NCBI GenBank assembly: GCA_004524515.1 | Contig: SDNV01000048.1 | Location: 1-19,774 of the forward strand | Source: Promethearchaeota archaeon | GTDB taxonomy: Archaea > Asgardarchaeota > Lokiarchaeia > Sigynarchaeales > SOKP01 | Reading direction: 5' to 3' | Length of the DNA stretch: 19,774 nucleotides | Shown: positions 1 through 7,374 of the stretch, in pieces | Layout: every line of letters starts with the position of its first letter | How positions within the stretch are numbered: position 1 is the stretch's first letter | Position numbers and translations under genes: made by a program | Notes under the pieces: model-generated | What the model saw: the letters and a program-made list of their open reading frames with translations, nothing else | What the model was told of the DNA's origin: nothing | Database searches by the model: none

Positions 1-141
1 CTGGAAAATCTACCCTCCCCCTGGGAACCCATTTTAGGATGGATTGACAGTGATTACGTTGCAGGAATAGTCGGCATATTTCTCTCGATATTTTTGATGT
101 GTGCTGTGTTCTACGTAATTATTTACTTAAAGAAAAAATAA
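1..141 (+). CDS. C-terminal fragment of a membrane-anchored protein (5' end outside window)
   Basis: Frame 1 is open from the first base to a TAA at 139-141, giving the last 46 residues of a protein that starts outside the window. A short acidic, proline-containing stretch is followed by one strongly hydrophobic segment, roughly residues 20-42 of the fragment, rich in Val, Ile, Phe and Leu. The fragment ends in three lysines. That layout fits a C-terminal membrane anchor with a short positively charged cytoplasmic tail. The protein family cannot be told from this fragment. A T-rich tract follows directly, consistent with the end of the transcript. Confidence 0.7.
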   Translation: MENLPSPWEPILGWIDSDYVAGIVGIFLSIFLMCAVFYVIIYLKKK

Positions 142-148
142 GCTCGAT

Positions 149-175
149 TTTTTTAATTTTCCCTTTTTTTTATTT
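149..175 (+). terminator. T-rich tract after the truncated first gene
   Basis: Runs of 7, 4 and 8 T residues lie within about 35 bases of the stop codon at 141. Archaeal intrinsic termination relies on such U tracts without a required hairpin. The role is inferred from position and composition only. Confidence 0.45.
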
Positions 176-277
176 ATTTCTCAGCTTAGTAATTACTCCT
201 AGAATGATTTATTTAATAGATAAATTATTTAGGGGCCAACTTATGGAATAAATCAAAAAACAAATTCTTATTAAACA

Positions 278-285
278 TTTAAATA
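278..285 (+). promoter_or_regulatory. TATA-like box for the longin-like gene
   Basis: TTTAAATA lies about 50 bases before the ATG at 335. Initiation some 25 bases further on would leave a short 5' leader. A six-base inverted repeat (ACTACT at 285-290, AGTAGT at 301-306) overlaps the expected start site and could be an operator. Both assignments come from pattern and position. Confidence 0.4.
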
Positions 286-334
286 CTACTTTTTTCTAAT
301 AGTAGTTAAGGGAAAAAGAAAATAACACGATATT

Positions 335-847
335 ATGAGCAGTAGTATCTTACATCTCCTTTTACTGCATTTTAACAGTTGGACAGGTCCCGAGATAGTG
401 TTCTCGTTTCCAGAGGTAATTTCAGAGAATATTAGCAATAAAGTGAGAAATATTTTTGATTTGGACATAGAGGAGCATTTTTTTGAGATAACAATCAGAA
501 AGGAAAATATCAAAATCACAAATTTATTTCTCGAAATTCCTTCAGAATGGGGTCGTGGCAATGTTGAGATGGTTATGCTTTCCGTAATAACGGATGAAAA
601 TTATAATACAAGAGCGTTTCAGGATATTTTAATGGAATATGCGATTAAGATAAAAGGAAATTCTAATATCTATAAAGCGTTTTATCATAATGCGGATATT
701 GATGTAGATCATAAAGACACTGAAGTTCAAAAAGCGGAGTTAAAGCAAATTCTAGTGCATTGCTTTGAAGATTTAAAAACTCGGACCATTTCTCCGGATC
801 TGAAAGGGGGAGAAATAGTTAAGAAGTTCAAGAAACTCAGTTGGTAA
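335..847 (+). CDS. Longin/roadblock-like protein (putative)
   Basis: This 170-residue soluble protein has no signal peptide or membrane segment. It opens with a hydrophobic strand, then a GPE-I-V-F-x-F-P turn (about residues 18-26). A second strand region near residues 64-84 contains L-x-I-P-S-E-W-x-R-G-N-x-E-M-V-M-L-S-V. The N-terminal strand and Gly-Pro turn resemble the longin/roadblock-type domains common in Asgard archaea, where many act with small GTPases, but I recognise the fold only by general pattern. The C-terminal third is helical and lysine-rich. The stop lies six bases before the next membrane protein gene, so the two are probably co-transcribed. A role as a cytoplasmic partner of that protein or of a GTPase is inference. 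Confidence 0.5.
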   Translation: MSSSILHLLLLHFNSWTGPEIVFSFPEVISENISNKVRNIFDLDIEEHFFEITIRKENIKITNLFLEIPSEWGRGNVEMVMLSVITDENYNTRAFQDILMEYAIKIKGNSNIYKAFYHNADIDVDHKDTEVQKAELKQILVHCFEDLKTRTISPDLKGGEIVKKFKKLSW

Positions 848-853
848 TCGAAA

Positions 854-1627
854 ATGGAAAAGATACATTCTCTTTATTTTTTAGGGTTAATTATCATTGG
901 GAGCATTTCAACTTATGTGTTGATCATTTTACCTCGAGGAATATCGATTCCTGCCGTAGAAACGACTTTTTTTCTCTTTGGTCTTGCTTTAAACAAAATT
1001 ATCCTTTTATGGTGGATTGCGGGATTTTTGCTATATAGATGGGTTAAAACTGGCAAGAAAAATCCCTCATTGATTATTTGGAGCATTTCCTTTTTTATCT
1101 ATAGTATAACATTTGTAGCACACGTATTTAGAGCGTTAGGGTTTAGCATAGCTAATGAAAATCTTTCTGTTTTTCATTTTTTTATGTATAGATGGGGAAT
1201 GATTGTATGGGCAGCGGGAATATTATATGGATTATTAAAGATTTTAACCGAAAATAAAACGTATCAATTAATCCCGAGCATTCTTACTCTTATATTTGGA
1301 TTTCTCTGGTTGATTCTAGGGTTGTTTATTATTCCTTCAGCTAATCCTATTGAAACTACCATGTATTTATTCCTTCATACCATTTGGATTCCCGTATGTT
1401 TTACGATGTTTTATATTTTCGCTTATTATGGATATAAAACGAAACAAAACGGACCCAAATTGGTAGCATTAGGTTTTTTTGGAATAATGATATCATATCA
1501 CGGTTGGGCTCCTTGGCACTTTACAGATTTAGTATATATTTATTTTATTTGGTATTTTATTTTCCTTCTTTCATTAACTCCTGTTTTAATCGGTTTTATT
1601 GTAATGGCGTTGGAAGAAAAGCAATAA
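854..1627 (+). CDS. Multi-spanning (7-8 helix) membrane protein
   Basis: The 257-residue protein is almost entirely hydrophobic, with helices at about residues 5-26, 40-62, 72-95, 110-130, 138-160, 168-192, 200-219 and 225-252. The loops are short. One holds a basic patch (YRWVKTGKKN, 61-70) and another a similar one (YKTKQNGPK), which suggests cytoplasmic sides. There are many aromatic residues, and an HGWAPWHF stretch before the last helix could hold functional histidines. No transporter or enzyme signature is visible, so a sensor or receptor role is as possible as transport. The ATG at 854 is six bases after the preceding stop; an overlapping reading frame from 841 lacks this composition. 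It is very likely co-transcribed with the longin-like gene. Confidence 0.75.
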   Translation: MEKIHSLYFLGLIIIGSISTYVLIILPRGISIPAVETTFFLFGLALNKIILLWWIAGFLLYRWVKTGKKNPSLIIWSISFFIYSITFVAHVFRALGFSIANENLSVFHFFMYRWGMIVWAAGILYGLLKILTENKTYQLIPSILTLIFGFLWLILGLFIIPSANPIETTMYLFLHTIWIPVCFTMFYIFAYYGYKTKQNGPKLVALGFFGIMISYHGWAPWHFTDLVYIYFIWYFIFLLSLTPVLIGFIVMALEEKQ

Positions 1628-1866
1628 GAGGGAGGAATAATAAATTTTCATTCTAATTAGAGGGATCATTAAAATTAGATTCAACTAGAAATTAAAAATT
1701 CAAAAATTTACAGCATATTATTCTACAATTTGAACAATTTTAATTGGAACAGTGATAAATTTCAATAAAATGAGCAGATAAATTTTTTTTTTAGGATGTA
1801 GCGTAGTACAATTTTACTATTTCTTAAGATTTAAAAATCCCTACTAGATTATTGATATGACTAAAA

Positions 1867-2499
1867 ATGGTTTCTAGTGAAGAAAAAACGTTATTGAAAA
1901 TCATGTGCCCATACTGCCAAGTCAATTTCAAAAAATACGTGGAACATATCAAAATGGAAGGGCTATTCACTGTTTTAATCAAAAACCATCCTGATGGGGA
2001 AAATTGCCCTCCATTTATAGCATTTATAGATGATCATGGTAAACATAGAGGATCCCAAAAAATTGATAATATTGACGAAGGAGGATCCGTCAATGAAGAA
2101 TTACTCACAAGTGCTCGCGAGCGAATAAATGAACTGAAGAGTACTCTGAGATTTTATCATCTTAGGATGCCTCGAAAGAGAACGAAGAGAGGCTTTGATC
2201 ATAAAGTTGCCAATGTGGCGGATAGAGCTTTCATGAGTTCAAAATTTTATTCCACTTTAATTGGATTTTTATCTGATAATGATAAGGATAATTTATTTGG
2301 AGTCCTTGAAATAGAAAAGAATTGTGATCTTGAGGGAGGATTACTAGTTTACGGGAAATATCATGGAATGATTTATACGATTTTTTGGACGGATCAAAAG
2401 TCTCTTCAGACCAAAAATATAGATGATCTTAAAGGTTATGCTAATCTAACGGTGGAAAAACTCTTAGACATATACGATTTAATGGATTTCTTTTTCTGA
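1867..2499 (+). CDS. Putative zinc-binding regulatory-type protein
   Basis: This soluble protein has 210 residues. The N-terminal half carries CPYC (Cys14, Cys17), then a strand-turn region with His41 and Cys47 (NHPDGENCPPF), then an F-I-D-D-H-G-x-H-R-G-S-Q-K-I-D stretch. The spacing of two cysteines, a histidine and a third cysteine fits a small zinc site. A basic linker (RMPRKRTKRG, about 105-114) separates this from a C-terminal half with alternating strands and helices that could be a roadblock-like or other alpha/beta domain. I recall similar CPxC...CPPF proteins in archaea but cannot name the family. The protein stands alone, 239 bases after the previous gene. The ATG follows an AT-rich region with no clear ribosome binding site. 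Confidence 0.6.
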   Translation: MVSSEEKTLLKIMCPYCQVNFKKYVEHIKMEGLFTVLIKNHPDGENCPPFIAFIDDHGKHRGSQKIDNIDEGGSVNEELLTSARERINELKSTLRFYHLRMPRKRTKRGFDHKVANVADRAFMSSKFYSTLIGFLSDNDKDNLFGVLEIEKNCDLEGGLLVYGKYHGMIYTIFWTDQKSLQTKNIDDLKGYANLTVEKLLDIYDLMDFFF

Positions 2500-2549
2500 G
2501 AGATTAATTGGATGTTATATGTTAATTTTTAATATTTGTAGATGTAAAA

Positions 2550-3533
2550 TTATCTATAAAATAGTCCAATAGTGAATAGATTTATACCTATAAATGTAGA
2601 AAATAAAACCATTAAGATAATTCCGTCCTTGAAGTTGATTAGCTTTTTTTTTGAGATAAAATTAAAATAGATAACGATAATTAAAAGAATAATCCAATTC
2701 CAGATCAAGATCCAAGCAAAATTTATATTCATACTAATAATACCGCTCACTCCAAAGGTTAGGGTCAAATTCCAGATTAATTTCCCAATCATTCCTCCAA
2801 ATCCGATCTCTACTGTCTGCTTTTTAATCGATTTAAACACTAAAGTTAATTCTTCCACATTAGTTACAAATGCAATGATAACAAAACCAAAAAATGATTC
2901 GGGTATTTTAGTAATAATCATAAGTTCTTGTGTTGCGAAAATAAGAAGCTCTCCTCCCAAGAAAATAAATATAAAACTAACCACAACCAAACTCACTTTT
3001 TCTAATTTTCTAATTCTTCCAATAGATTCCGTTTTTTCTTGAATTTCTTCGGGATTATTTTTAACTATTATTTGGGTAATTTCTTTTTTAGCAAAATGGC
3101 TAAAATTCCTAAAAACATAAATTACGTATAAAAATAGGGCCAATATTCCAAAAATAAATAATCCAAGATATATTAGGAATCCAAATAGAATGAAAATCAT
3201 ACAAGTATAGATTAAATTAAAGTAAAATTGAGGTACAGATTCAATTTCAATTTTATAAAAAAAAGCAGGTAAAGCAAAACATAATGTTAAAGCAATTATA
3301 GAATTTCCAATGACATTTCCGACTGCGATATGAGGGAGCCCATTCATTGCTGCGACAATCGATGCGATAGACTCTTCGGGATCGATTCCCAGAACTAATA
3401 ATCCGATTATAAAAGGAGAGACCTTATACATAGTGCAGAGTTCCTTTAAATTATCTAAAAAAACATCCGCTGAGAAAAAAATAATTAGATATCCAAGACA
3501 AAATAGTCCTATCCAAGGAAGTAAGCTTAACAT
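2550..3533 (-). CDS. Divergent cation/Ca2+ exchanger-family (CaCA) membrane protein
   Basis: The 327-residue protein has the two inverted five-helix halves of sodium/calcium exchangers, joined by a charged cytoplasmic loop (about 143-178). Alpha-1 lies at about 43-81 (L-G-I-D-P-E-E-S...G-N-V-I-G-N-S-I) and alpha-2 at about 216-260 (A-F-V-T-N-V-E-E-L...G-G-M-I-G-K-L-I-W-N). Family members exchange cations such as Ca2+ for Na+ or H+ across the cytoplasmic membrane, using a glutamate in each alpha repeat. Both glutamates are present (Glu54, Glu228), but the usual G-T-S-x-P-E is changed: the residue before each glutamate is Glu instead of Pro, and the second GN-x-x-G-S-N motif has Lys for Ser. 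This is probably a paralogous exchanger with altered ion choice. Confidence 0.75.
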   Translation of the reverse strand: MLSLLPWIGLFCLGYLIIFFSADVFLDNLKELCTMYKVSPFIIGLLVLGIDPEESIASIVAAMNGLPHIAVGNVIGNSIIALTLCFALPAFFYKIEIESVPQFYFNLIYTCMIFILFGFLIYLGLFIFGILALFLYVIYVFRNFSHFAKKEITQIIVKNNPEEIQEKTESIGRIRKLEKVSLVVVSFIFIFLGGELLIFATQELMIITKIPESFFGFVIIAFVTNVEELTLVFKSIKKQTVEIGFGGMIGKLIWNLTLTFGVSGIISMNINFAWILIWNWIILLIIVIYFNFISKKKLINFKDGIILMVLFSTFIGINLFTIGLFYR

Positions 3534-3630
3534 ACTAATTATATTTTCTATTTATTTCATTTATTTAGAATAGTAATGAGAGAAAATATAAAATATTAGA
3601 TAAAAAAATCTTAATAGGAAAGCATGCAAC

Positions 3631-3738
3631 GGAATTCAAAAAAGAGTTTTTGAATTAGAACTCTTAGGAGATGTTGGATGTGTCCAAAAGGATAATGATG
3701 GAGCCATCAAAGATTTTTAGGAAATCATCAAAAAAATT
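3631..3738 (+). pseudogene. Decayed TPR-like fragment
   Basis: One frame reads as a tetratricopeptide-like helix pair, E-L-E-L-L-G-D-V-G-C-V-Q-K-D-N-D-G-A-I-K-D-F, then a TAG at 3718-3720, then E-I-I-K-K-I and a TAA at 3739-3741. The L-L-G-D-V and G-A-I-K-D-F pattern is what one TPR repeat looks like. The stop falls where an aromatic residue (TAT) would be expected. No start codon or longer frame supports a working gene. The rest of the 3534-3858 gap is AT-rich with no other feature seen. A chance resemblance cannot be excluded at this length. Confidence 0.4.
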
Positions 3739-3858
3739 TAAGAAAGAAAAAAAAATATGAAATTTCGCTTATTGTATAATTCCAGACCGATATAATGAAT
3801 TTTTTCGATATTTTCTCTATAATTTTTTATTACAAAAATAAAAAAATCAATTATTTAA

Positions 3859-4518
3859 TCAGAAACTGTTTGCAATAGATTCAAATAATTGAGAACCATA
3901 AACCTTTGTAGTTCTTTTTCTCAATTCATCAATGACATGTTGTTCCTCTTCCTGTGTTATATTAAATACCACCCAGATTAATTTTTTCCCTATAATGACT
4001 AATTTTTCAGGATTTAATTTAACTAAATCGTTAATTGGAAAGAAATTAATTAATCGATTTAAAATAAGTTGTAATTTACTTGTACTGGATGTATCTTGTT
4101 CTAACCATTTGATTAACTCTTTTTCTTTAGCACCTCTGTATTTTAGGAAATAATTATCAAAAATTTGAAATTGTGAGATCTCAGAAAGATCGCAATTTAG
4201 CAATTTATATCGAAATTTTGAGAGGAATGCCCAGATCATATATTCAAGAATCAGATGAGCCGCTTTAAGGTTAGTTTTCTGATCAATCAAGCCTATAAAA
4301 GTTAAGAACTCAAACTGTCTAAAAATAATTTTAAAATGTTGCATATTCAATTCCTTAATATAGGATTCTGGAGTTTTGTCAAACTCCATAGCAAAGGATT
4401 GAATCGCTGATAAGAAACTTGATATTAATAAGGGATCTAATTTTAAATCGACATCAAGAATTTTCGTATAAATTGGAATACCACTCCGATCCAATACAAA
4501 TAATCCATTCAGACTCAT
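3859..4518 (-). CDS. Longin/roadblock-like protein
   Basis: A 219-residue soluble protein. The N-terminus reads G-L-F-V-L-D-R-S-G-I-P-I-Y, then a short variable turn, then D-P-L-L-I-S-S-F-L-S-A-I-Q-S-F-A-M-E-F (about residues 5-46). This strand, DxxG-P turn, strand and long helix layout is characteristic of the longin/roadblock-like sensor domains abundant in Asgard archaea. The middle (about 60-115) continues with strands and a helix rich in aromatic residues. The C-terminal half is mostly helical and charged, with no recognisable catalytic motif. It is transcribed alone on the minus strand. Family members commonly act as scaffolds or regulators for small GTPases; a link to the GTPase at 10187-10726 is inference only. 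Confidence 0.6.
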   Translation of the reverse strand: MSLNGLFVLDRSGIPIYTKILDVDLKLDPLLISSFLSAIQSFAMEFDKTPESYIKELNMQHFKIIFRQFEFLTFIGLIDQKTNLKAAHLILEYMIWAFLSKFRYKLLNCDLSEISQFQIFDNYFLKYRGAKEKELIKWLEQDTSSTSKLQLILNRLINFFPINDLVKLNPEKLVIIGKKLIWVVFNITQEEEQHVIDELRKRTTKVYGSQLFESIANSF

Positions 4519-4580
4519 TATTTTAACTTTTTCTTAGTCACATAATTTTATCAAGCTAAAATAGAAATTTATCCTTAAAA

Positions 4581-5408
4581 TTATTCAAACGTTTTTGTCA
4601 TTATATTAATCACTTTAAAAGCTCCTATATAAATCAAAACATACCCTATTAAATATAATAAATCATAAAGTTCAAATGTAGCAGGCTCTCCTCCCACAAC
4701 CTCTACCCAATTGAAGATAATATCAGCGAATACAGTTAACAAAAATCCCAATAATAAAAACAACCAAGCAATATTTATTTCACCGTGACGTAATTTTGCA
4801 AAAACTACAAAGATACATAGCATTAAGAAAAGATCAAAAATGGGATATAACGCCCCCACAAAATATGCAAATATCTCATCCTCTGGGATAGGGGATACTT
4901 CTTGGATTGGTAAAATTATCACAGAAATCATGACAATAATACAGATGATTAGAAATGAAATGAACACAAAAAGTTTATCACGATTAGGTAAAGTTATTTT
5001 TAAAACACGCATTTGGATTATAAATCCTACTGATAAGGGTATATAAGCTAATAAATAGAATAAATCAGCAATACTTGGGAAAGGTTCTATATCTGTGAAA
5101 TTTTCATAATATGTATAGATTATTTCTCCTATAACCCATCCCAACATTCCCAGTCCTAAAAGAAACCACATTTTACCCAATGTTGTTGGTAATTTATATC
5201 TTTTAGCGAGATAACATAAATTAATTGTAGCTATTCCAGCTGTAATAATAATCATATAAGATTGAAACATATTAGCTTCAAATTCCATCTCTTCAGAAAA
5301 TAATAAACTAGGAATAAACCAAATAATTATCATTGCCAATATAAAAATTCCATTGATAATATATATTAATCTCATTGATTTATCAGATATTTTCATAACT
5401 TCGACCAC
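4581..5408 (-). CDS. Eight-helix membrane protein with internal duplication
   Basis: The 275-residue protein has helices at about 13-35, 47-68, 79-100, 112-133, 144-168, 184-206, 212-234 and 246-268. Two segments look alike: residues 82-130 (L-L-G-L-G-M-L-G-W...P-S-I-A-D-L-F-Y-L-L-A-Y) and 217-266 (L-L-L-G-F-L-L-T-V...E-L-Y-D-L-L-Y-L-I-G-Y). Both place an acidic residue in one helix and a D-L-x-Y-L motif in the next. The first copy resembles the membrane input region of some bacterial and archaeal sensor proteins, but here no kinase or cyclase domain follows. It may be a stand-alone sensor or transport module. The start at 5408 gives MVEVMKIS; the Met at residue 5 is an equally possible start. 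Confidence 0.7.
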   Translation of the reverse strand: MVEVMKISDKSMRLIYIINGIFILAMIIIWFIPSLLFSEEMEFEANMFQSYMIIITAGIATINLCYLAKRYKLPTTLGKMWFLLGLGMLGWVIGEIIYTYYENFTDIEPFPSIADLFYLLAYIPLSVGFIIQMRVLKITLPNRDKLFVFISFLIICIIVMISVIILPIQEVSPIPEDEIFAYFVGALYPIFDLFLMLCIFVVFAKLRHGEINIAWLFLLLGFLLTVFADIIFNWVEVVGGEPATFELYDLLYLIGYVLIYIGAFKVINIMTKTFE

Positions 5409-5571
5409 TCTCTTATCTTATTAAAAATTGAATTTAAAGAACTAATAAAGGAAACCATATTTAAATTTTTTCAGATTTAGTTTTTTAAGAAAAAAACAAA
5501 ATCTACTATAAAGATATGAATAAATAGTTATAATAAAGTAAAAAATAATGAGCAAGTAGATAATTCGATAT

Positions 5572-5817
5572 TTATCTTAATTCTCTTTCGGGATTCAAAT
5601 CAACTCTAGTAAAAATTTCATTGATTTGATCCAAGGTTATGATGTTTTCCTCAACCATTTGACGTATAAATTTATACGCTGCACACTCATATTCACTTTC
5701 CCAGTATTCTTGCTCTTCGTGATAGAAATTACACTTATGACATACCCTATTAATCAATTGACGATTCAAGGGACTAATATCATCTTCCGTTCTTAAAATT
5801 ATATGCTTTTTAGCCAT
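5572..5817 (-). CDS. Small CxxC protein downstream of the radical SAM maturase
   Basis: An 81-residue, charged, mostly helical protein. It has C-H-K-C (Cys26, Cys29), His33 and a third cysteine (Cys45) in a tyrosine- and glutamate-rich stretch. Three cysteines plus one or more histidines could bind zinc or an iron-sulfur cluster. The C-terminal half (about 46-75) looks like two amphipathic helices. It begins 81 bases after the radical SAM stop on the same strand, so it may share a transcript, though the AT-rich gap could also hold its own promoter. It could be an accessory protein, for example a peptide-binding partner, or be unrelated. I do not recognise the family. Confidence 0.6.
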   Translation of the reverse strand: MAKKHIILRTEDDISPLNRQLINRVCHKCNFYHEEQEYWESEYECAAYKFIRQMVEENIITLDQINEIFTRVDLNPERELR

Positions 5818-5898
5818 AAAATAAAACCATTTTTCTTGTTTTTTAATTCTGTTTATTTTTATTTTGTTTTTAATTTTTTTAAATTCATTTATTCATTT

Positions 5899-7161
5899 TT
5901 ATTGATTTAACTTTCCAAATTGGGCGCATTTATAAGAATCCACGCCATATACATTTCCGGAAGCTTGATACGCACGGTATCTACAACCTCCTCTACATTG
6001 CTCTAAATATTCACAATTCAATTTAGCGCATTGTAAATCCGAGATTCTCCAATTTAAGTTTTTTTGAAGTAATTCCCAGCTTTTTTTAATTCCTAAATCA
6101 AAAATATTTCCCACAGTTTCCTCATAAAAAAATCCACATTTGGTTACTACTCCCAGTACATCAATTGCCATAATATTTGGACCGCATGCGAAATCGTAGC
6201 TTTCTGAACTATGATATTCTCCCCATCCATAATTTTTCAAAATTTCACCACCTTTTTCGGTAGAAATTTCATATTTTTCACGAATCGACCTTGGGGTAGT
6301 AACATCGAAAGTAGGAATGTCTATGGACCAATTTTTTATTTTCCCTAATGATTTAAATAATTCAAGTATCCCTTCAAATTCATTTAAGTTTTGCTTATGT
6401 ATCATTGTATTGATTGATACAGTAATCCCCTCTCTTAAAAGTGTCTTTATTCCCTCTATTGAAGTTTGAAAGCAATTCGCATCTCGAAAATCGTTATGTG
6501 TCTGCTCTAAACCATCTATACTAACAAAAACTTCGAAATAATTGTCTTTTAAAAGAGAAAGTATTTCTGGATTATCTTGAAACAGGACTCCATTAGATAA
6601 TAAAACTTTAATTAAAGGAAAATCCTTAAGAAAGATTAATAGATCTCTTAACTGGGAGTATAATAAAGGCTCTCCTCCTGTCAAGACCAATTTACTTCCT
6701 TGCAGCTCATAAAATTCATTAATAATTGTTTTTAATTGATCCATTGGAAAATCTATAAGATTTTTATTGGTGATATAACAATGTTTACACGTTAAATTGC
6801 ATTTTTCGGTAATATTTATCATTAAATTCTTCAAGTAAGGAGGCTCAAAGACATTTTTATCAGGTAAACTTTTATGTTTAGTGGAGATCAATGAAGTATC
6901 TGCAATTGCTGTAGGGCTAAAATCTACAATATTCAACTCATAAAAATCGTTTAAGGCTTCTGAAACCTCTTCTCTTTTATGTTCAGGATATTCTGCTAAA
7001 ATTTGGCAAATTGTGTGATTACCGTCAATGAATTTTAACACAGAATATGCTTCCTCATCGATAACATAGGATTCATCGTTCTTTACATCAAAAATGTTGA
7101 TTTCCTCATACCTTCTCAAACTAATATGAGGGGGAATATAAGGAATATCACTGGGATTCAT
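5899..7161 (-). CDS. Radical SAM/SPASM peptide maturase with N-terminal PqqD-like domain
   Basis: The 420-residue protein has three parts. Residues about 15-82 resemble a PqqD-like peptide-recognition domain (S-Y-V-I-D-E-E-A-Y...I-D-G-x-H-T-I-C-Q-I-L). The radical SAM barrel carries C-N-L-T-C-K-H-C (Cys121, 125, 128) for the [4Fe-4S] cluster that cleaves S-adenosylmethionine, followed by GGEP (162-165). The C-terminus is a seven-cysteine SPASM region for auxiliary clusters (Cys326, 342, 378, 383, 389, 393, 412), including C-R-G-G-C-R-Y-R-A. This domain order is typical of enzymes that modify ribosomal peptides, often forming Cys thioether crosslinks, in the cytoplasm. A gene for a three-repeat cysteine-rich peptide lies 84 bases upstream on the same strand and is the obvious candidate substrate. 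AhbD- or PqqE-like roles are less likely because no matching pathway genes are near. Confidence 0.85.
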   Translation of the reverse strand: MNPSDIPYIPPHISLRRYEEINIFDVKNDESYVIDEEAYSVLKFIDGNHTICQILAEYPEHKREEVSEALNDFYELNIVDFSPTAIADTSLISTKHKSLPDKNVFEPPYLKNLMINITEKCNLTCKHCYITNKNLIDFPMDQLKTIINEFYELQGSKLVLTGGEPLLYSQLRDLLIFLKDFPLIKVLLSNGVLFQDNPEILSLLKDNYFEVFVSIDGLEQTHNDFRDANCFQTSIEGIKTLLREGITVSINTMIHKQNLNEFEGILELFKSLGKIKNWSIDIPTFDVTTPRSIREKYEISTEKGGEILKNYGWGEYHSSESYDFACGPNIMAIDVLGVVTKCGFFYEETVGNIFDLGIKKSWELLQKNLNWRISDLQCAKLNCEYLEQCRGGCRYRAYQASGNVYGVDSYKCAQFGKLNQ

Positions 7162-7220
7162 TGAGAAAGATAAGGTTTGAAATTATAAAAAATAATAGAT
7201 TATAAAAGATAAAGAAATTT

Positions 7221-7229
7221 AAAAAAAAA
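7221..7229 (-). terminator. Oligo-T tract after the cysteine-rich peptide gene
   Basis: Nine consecutive A residues on the plus strand make nine U residues in the minus-strand transcript, 17-25 bases after the peptide stop. This fits archaeal U-tract termination. Partial termination would let the short peptide mRNA be made in excess over the downstream maturase. This is inferred from sequence alone. Confidence 0.45.
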
Positions 7230-7245
7230 TAGAGATTAATTTAGT

Positions 7246-7374
7246 TTAGCAATCGCCACCACACTTGCAAGCAACGGAAATGCAATCTCCTCCGCATTTA
7301 CAACCAGTAGAGATGCAATCGCCACCGCATTTGCAGCCAGCACTTGTCATTTTTTCTTTCTTTTCGATTTTCAT
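7246..7374 (-). CDS. Cysteine-rich triple-repeat peptide, candidate RiPP precursor
   Basis: This very short gene encodes 42 residues from the ATG at 7374, or 34 from an in-frame ATG at 7350. The long form has a lysine- and glutamate-rich leader (MKIEKKEKM) and then three units of CKCGGDC at an exact 11-residue period, joined by I-S-T-G and I-S-V-A. The last unit is the C-terminus. Nine cysteines lie within 29 residues (14, 16, 20, 25, 27, 31, 36, 38, 42). The repeat codons differ silently (GGT/GGA/GGC, TGC/TGT, AAA/AAG), which suggests selection on the protein and argues against a fresh DNA duplication. The radical SAM/SPASM gene lies 84 bases downstream on the same strand. I infer a thioether-crosslinked peptide (sacti- or ranthipeptide-like). 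A metallothionein-like metal binder is the main alternative. Confidence 0.75.
   Translation of the reverse strand: MKIEKKEKMTSAGCKCGGDCISTGCKCGGDCISVACKCGGDC

Noticed and set aside
841..1038. Overlapping plus-strand frame inside the membrane-protein gene
   Set aside because: It overlaps the 257-residue membrane protein in another frame, has mixed composition and no family features; it is a shadow frame.
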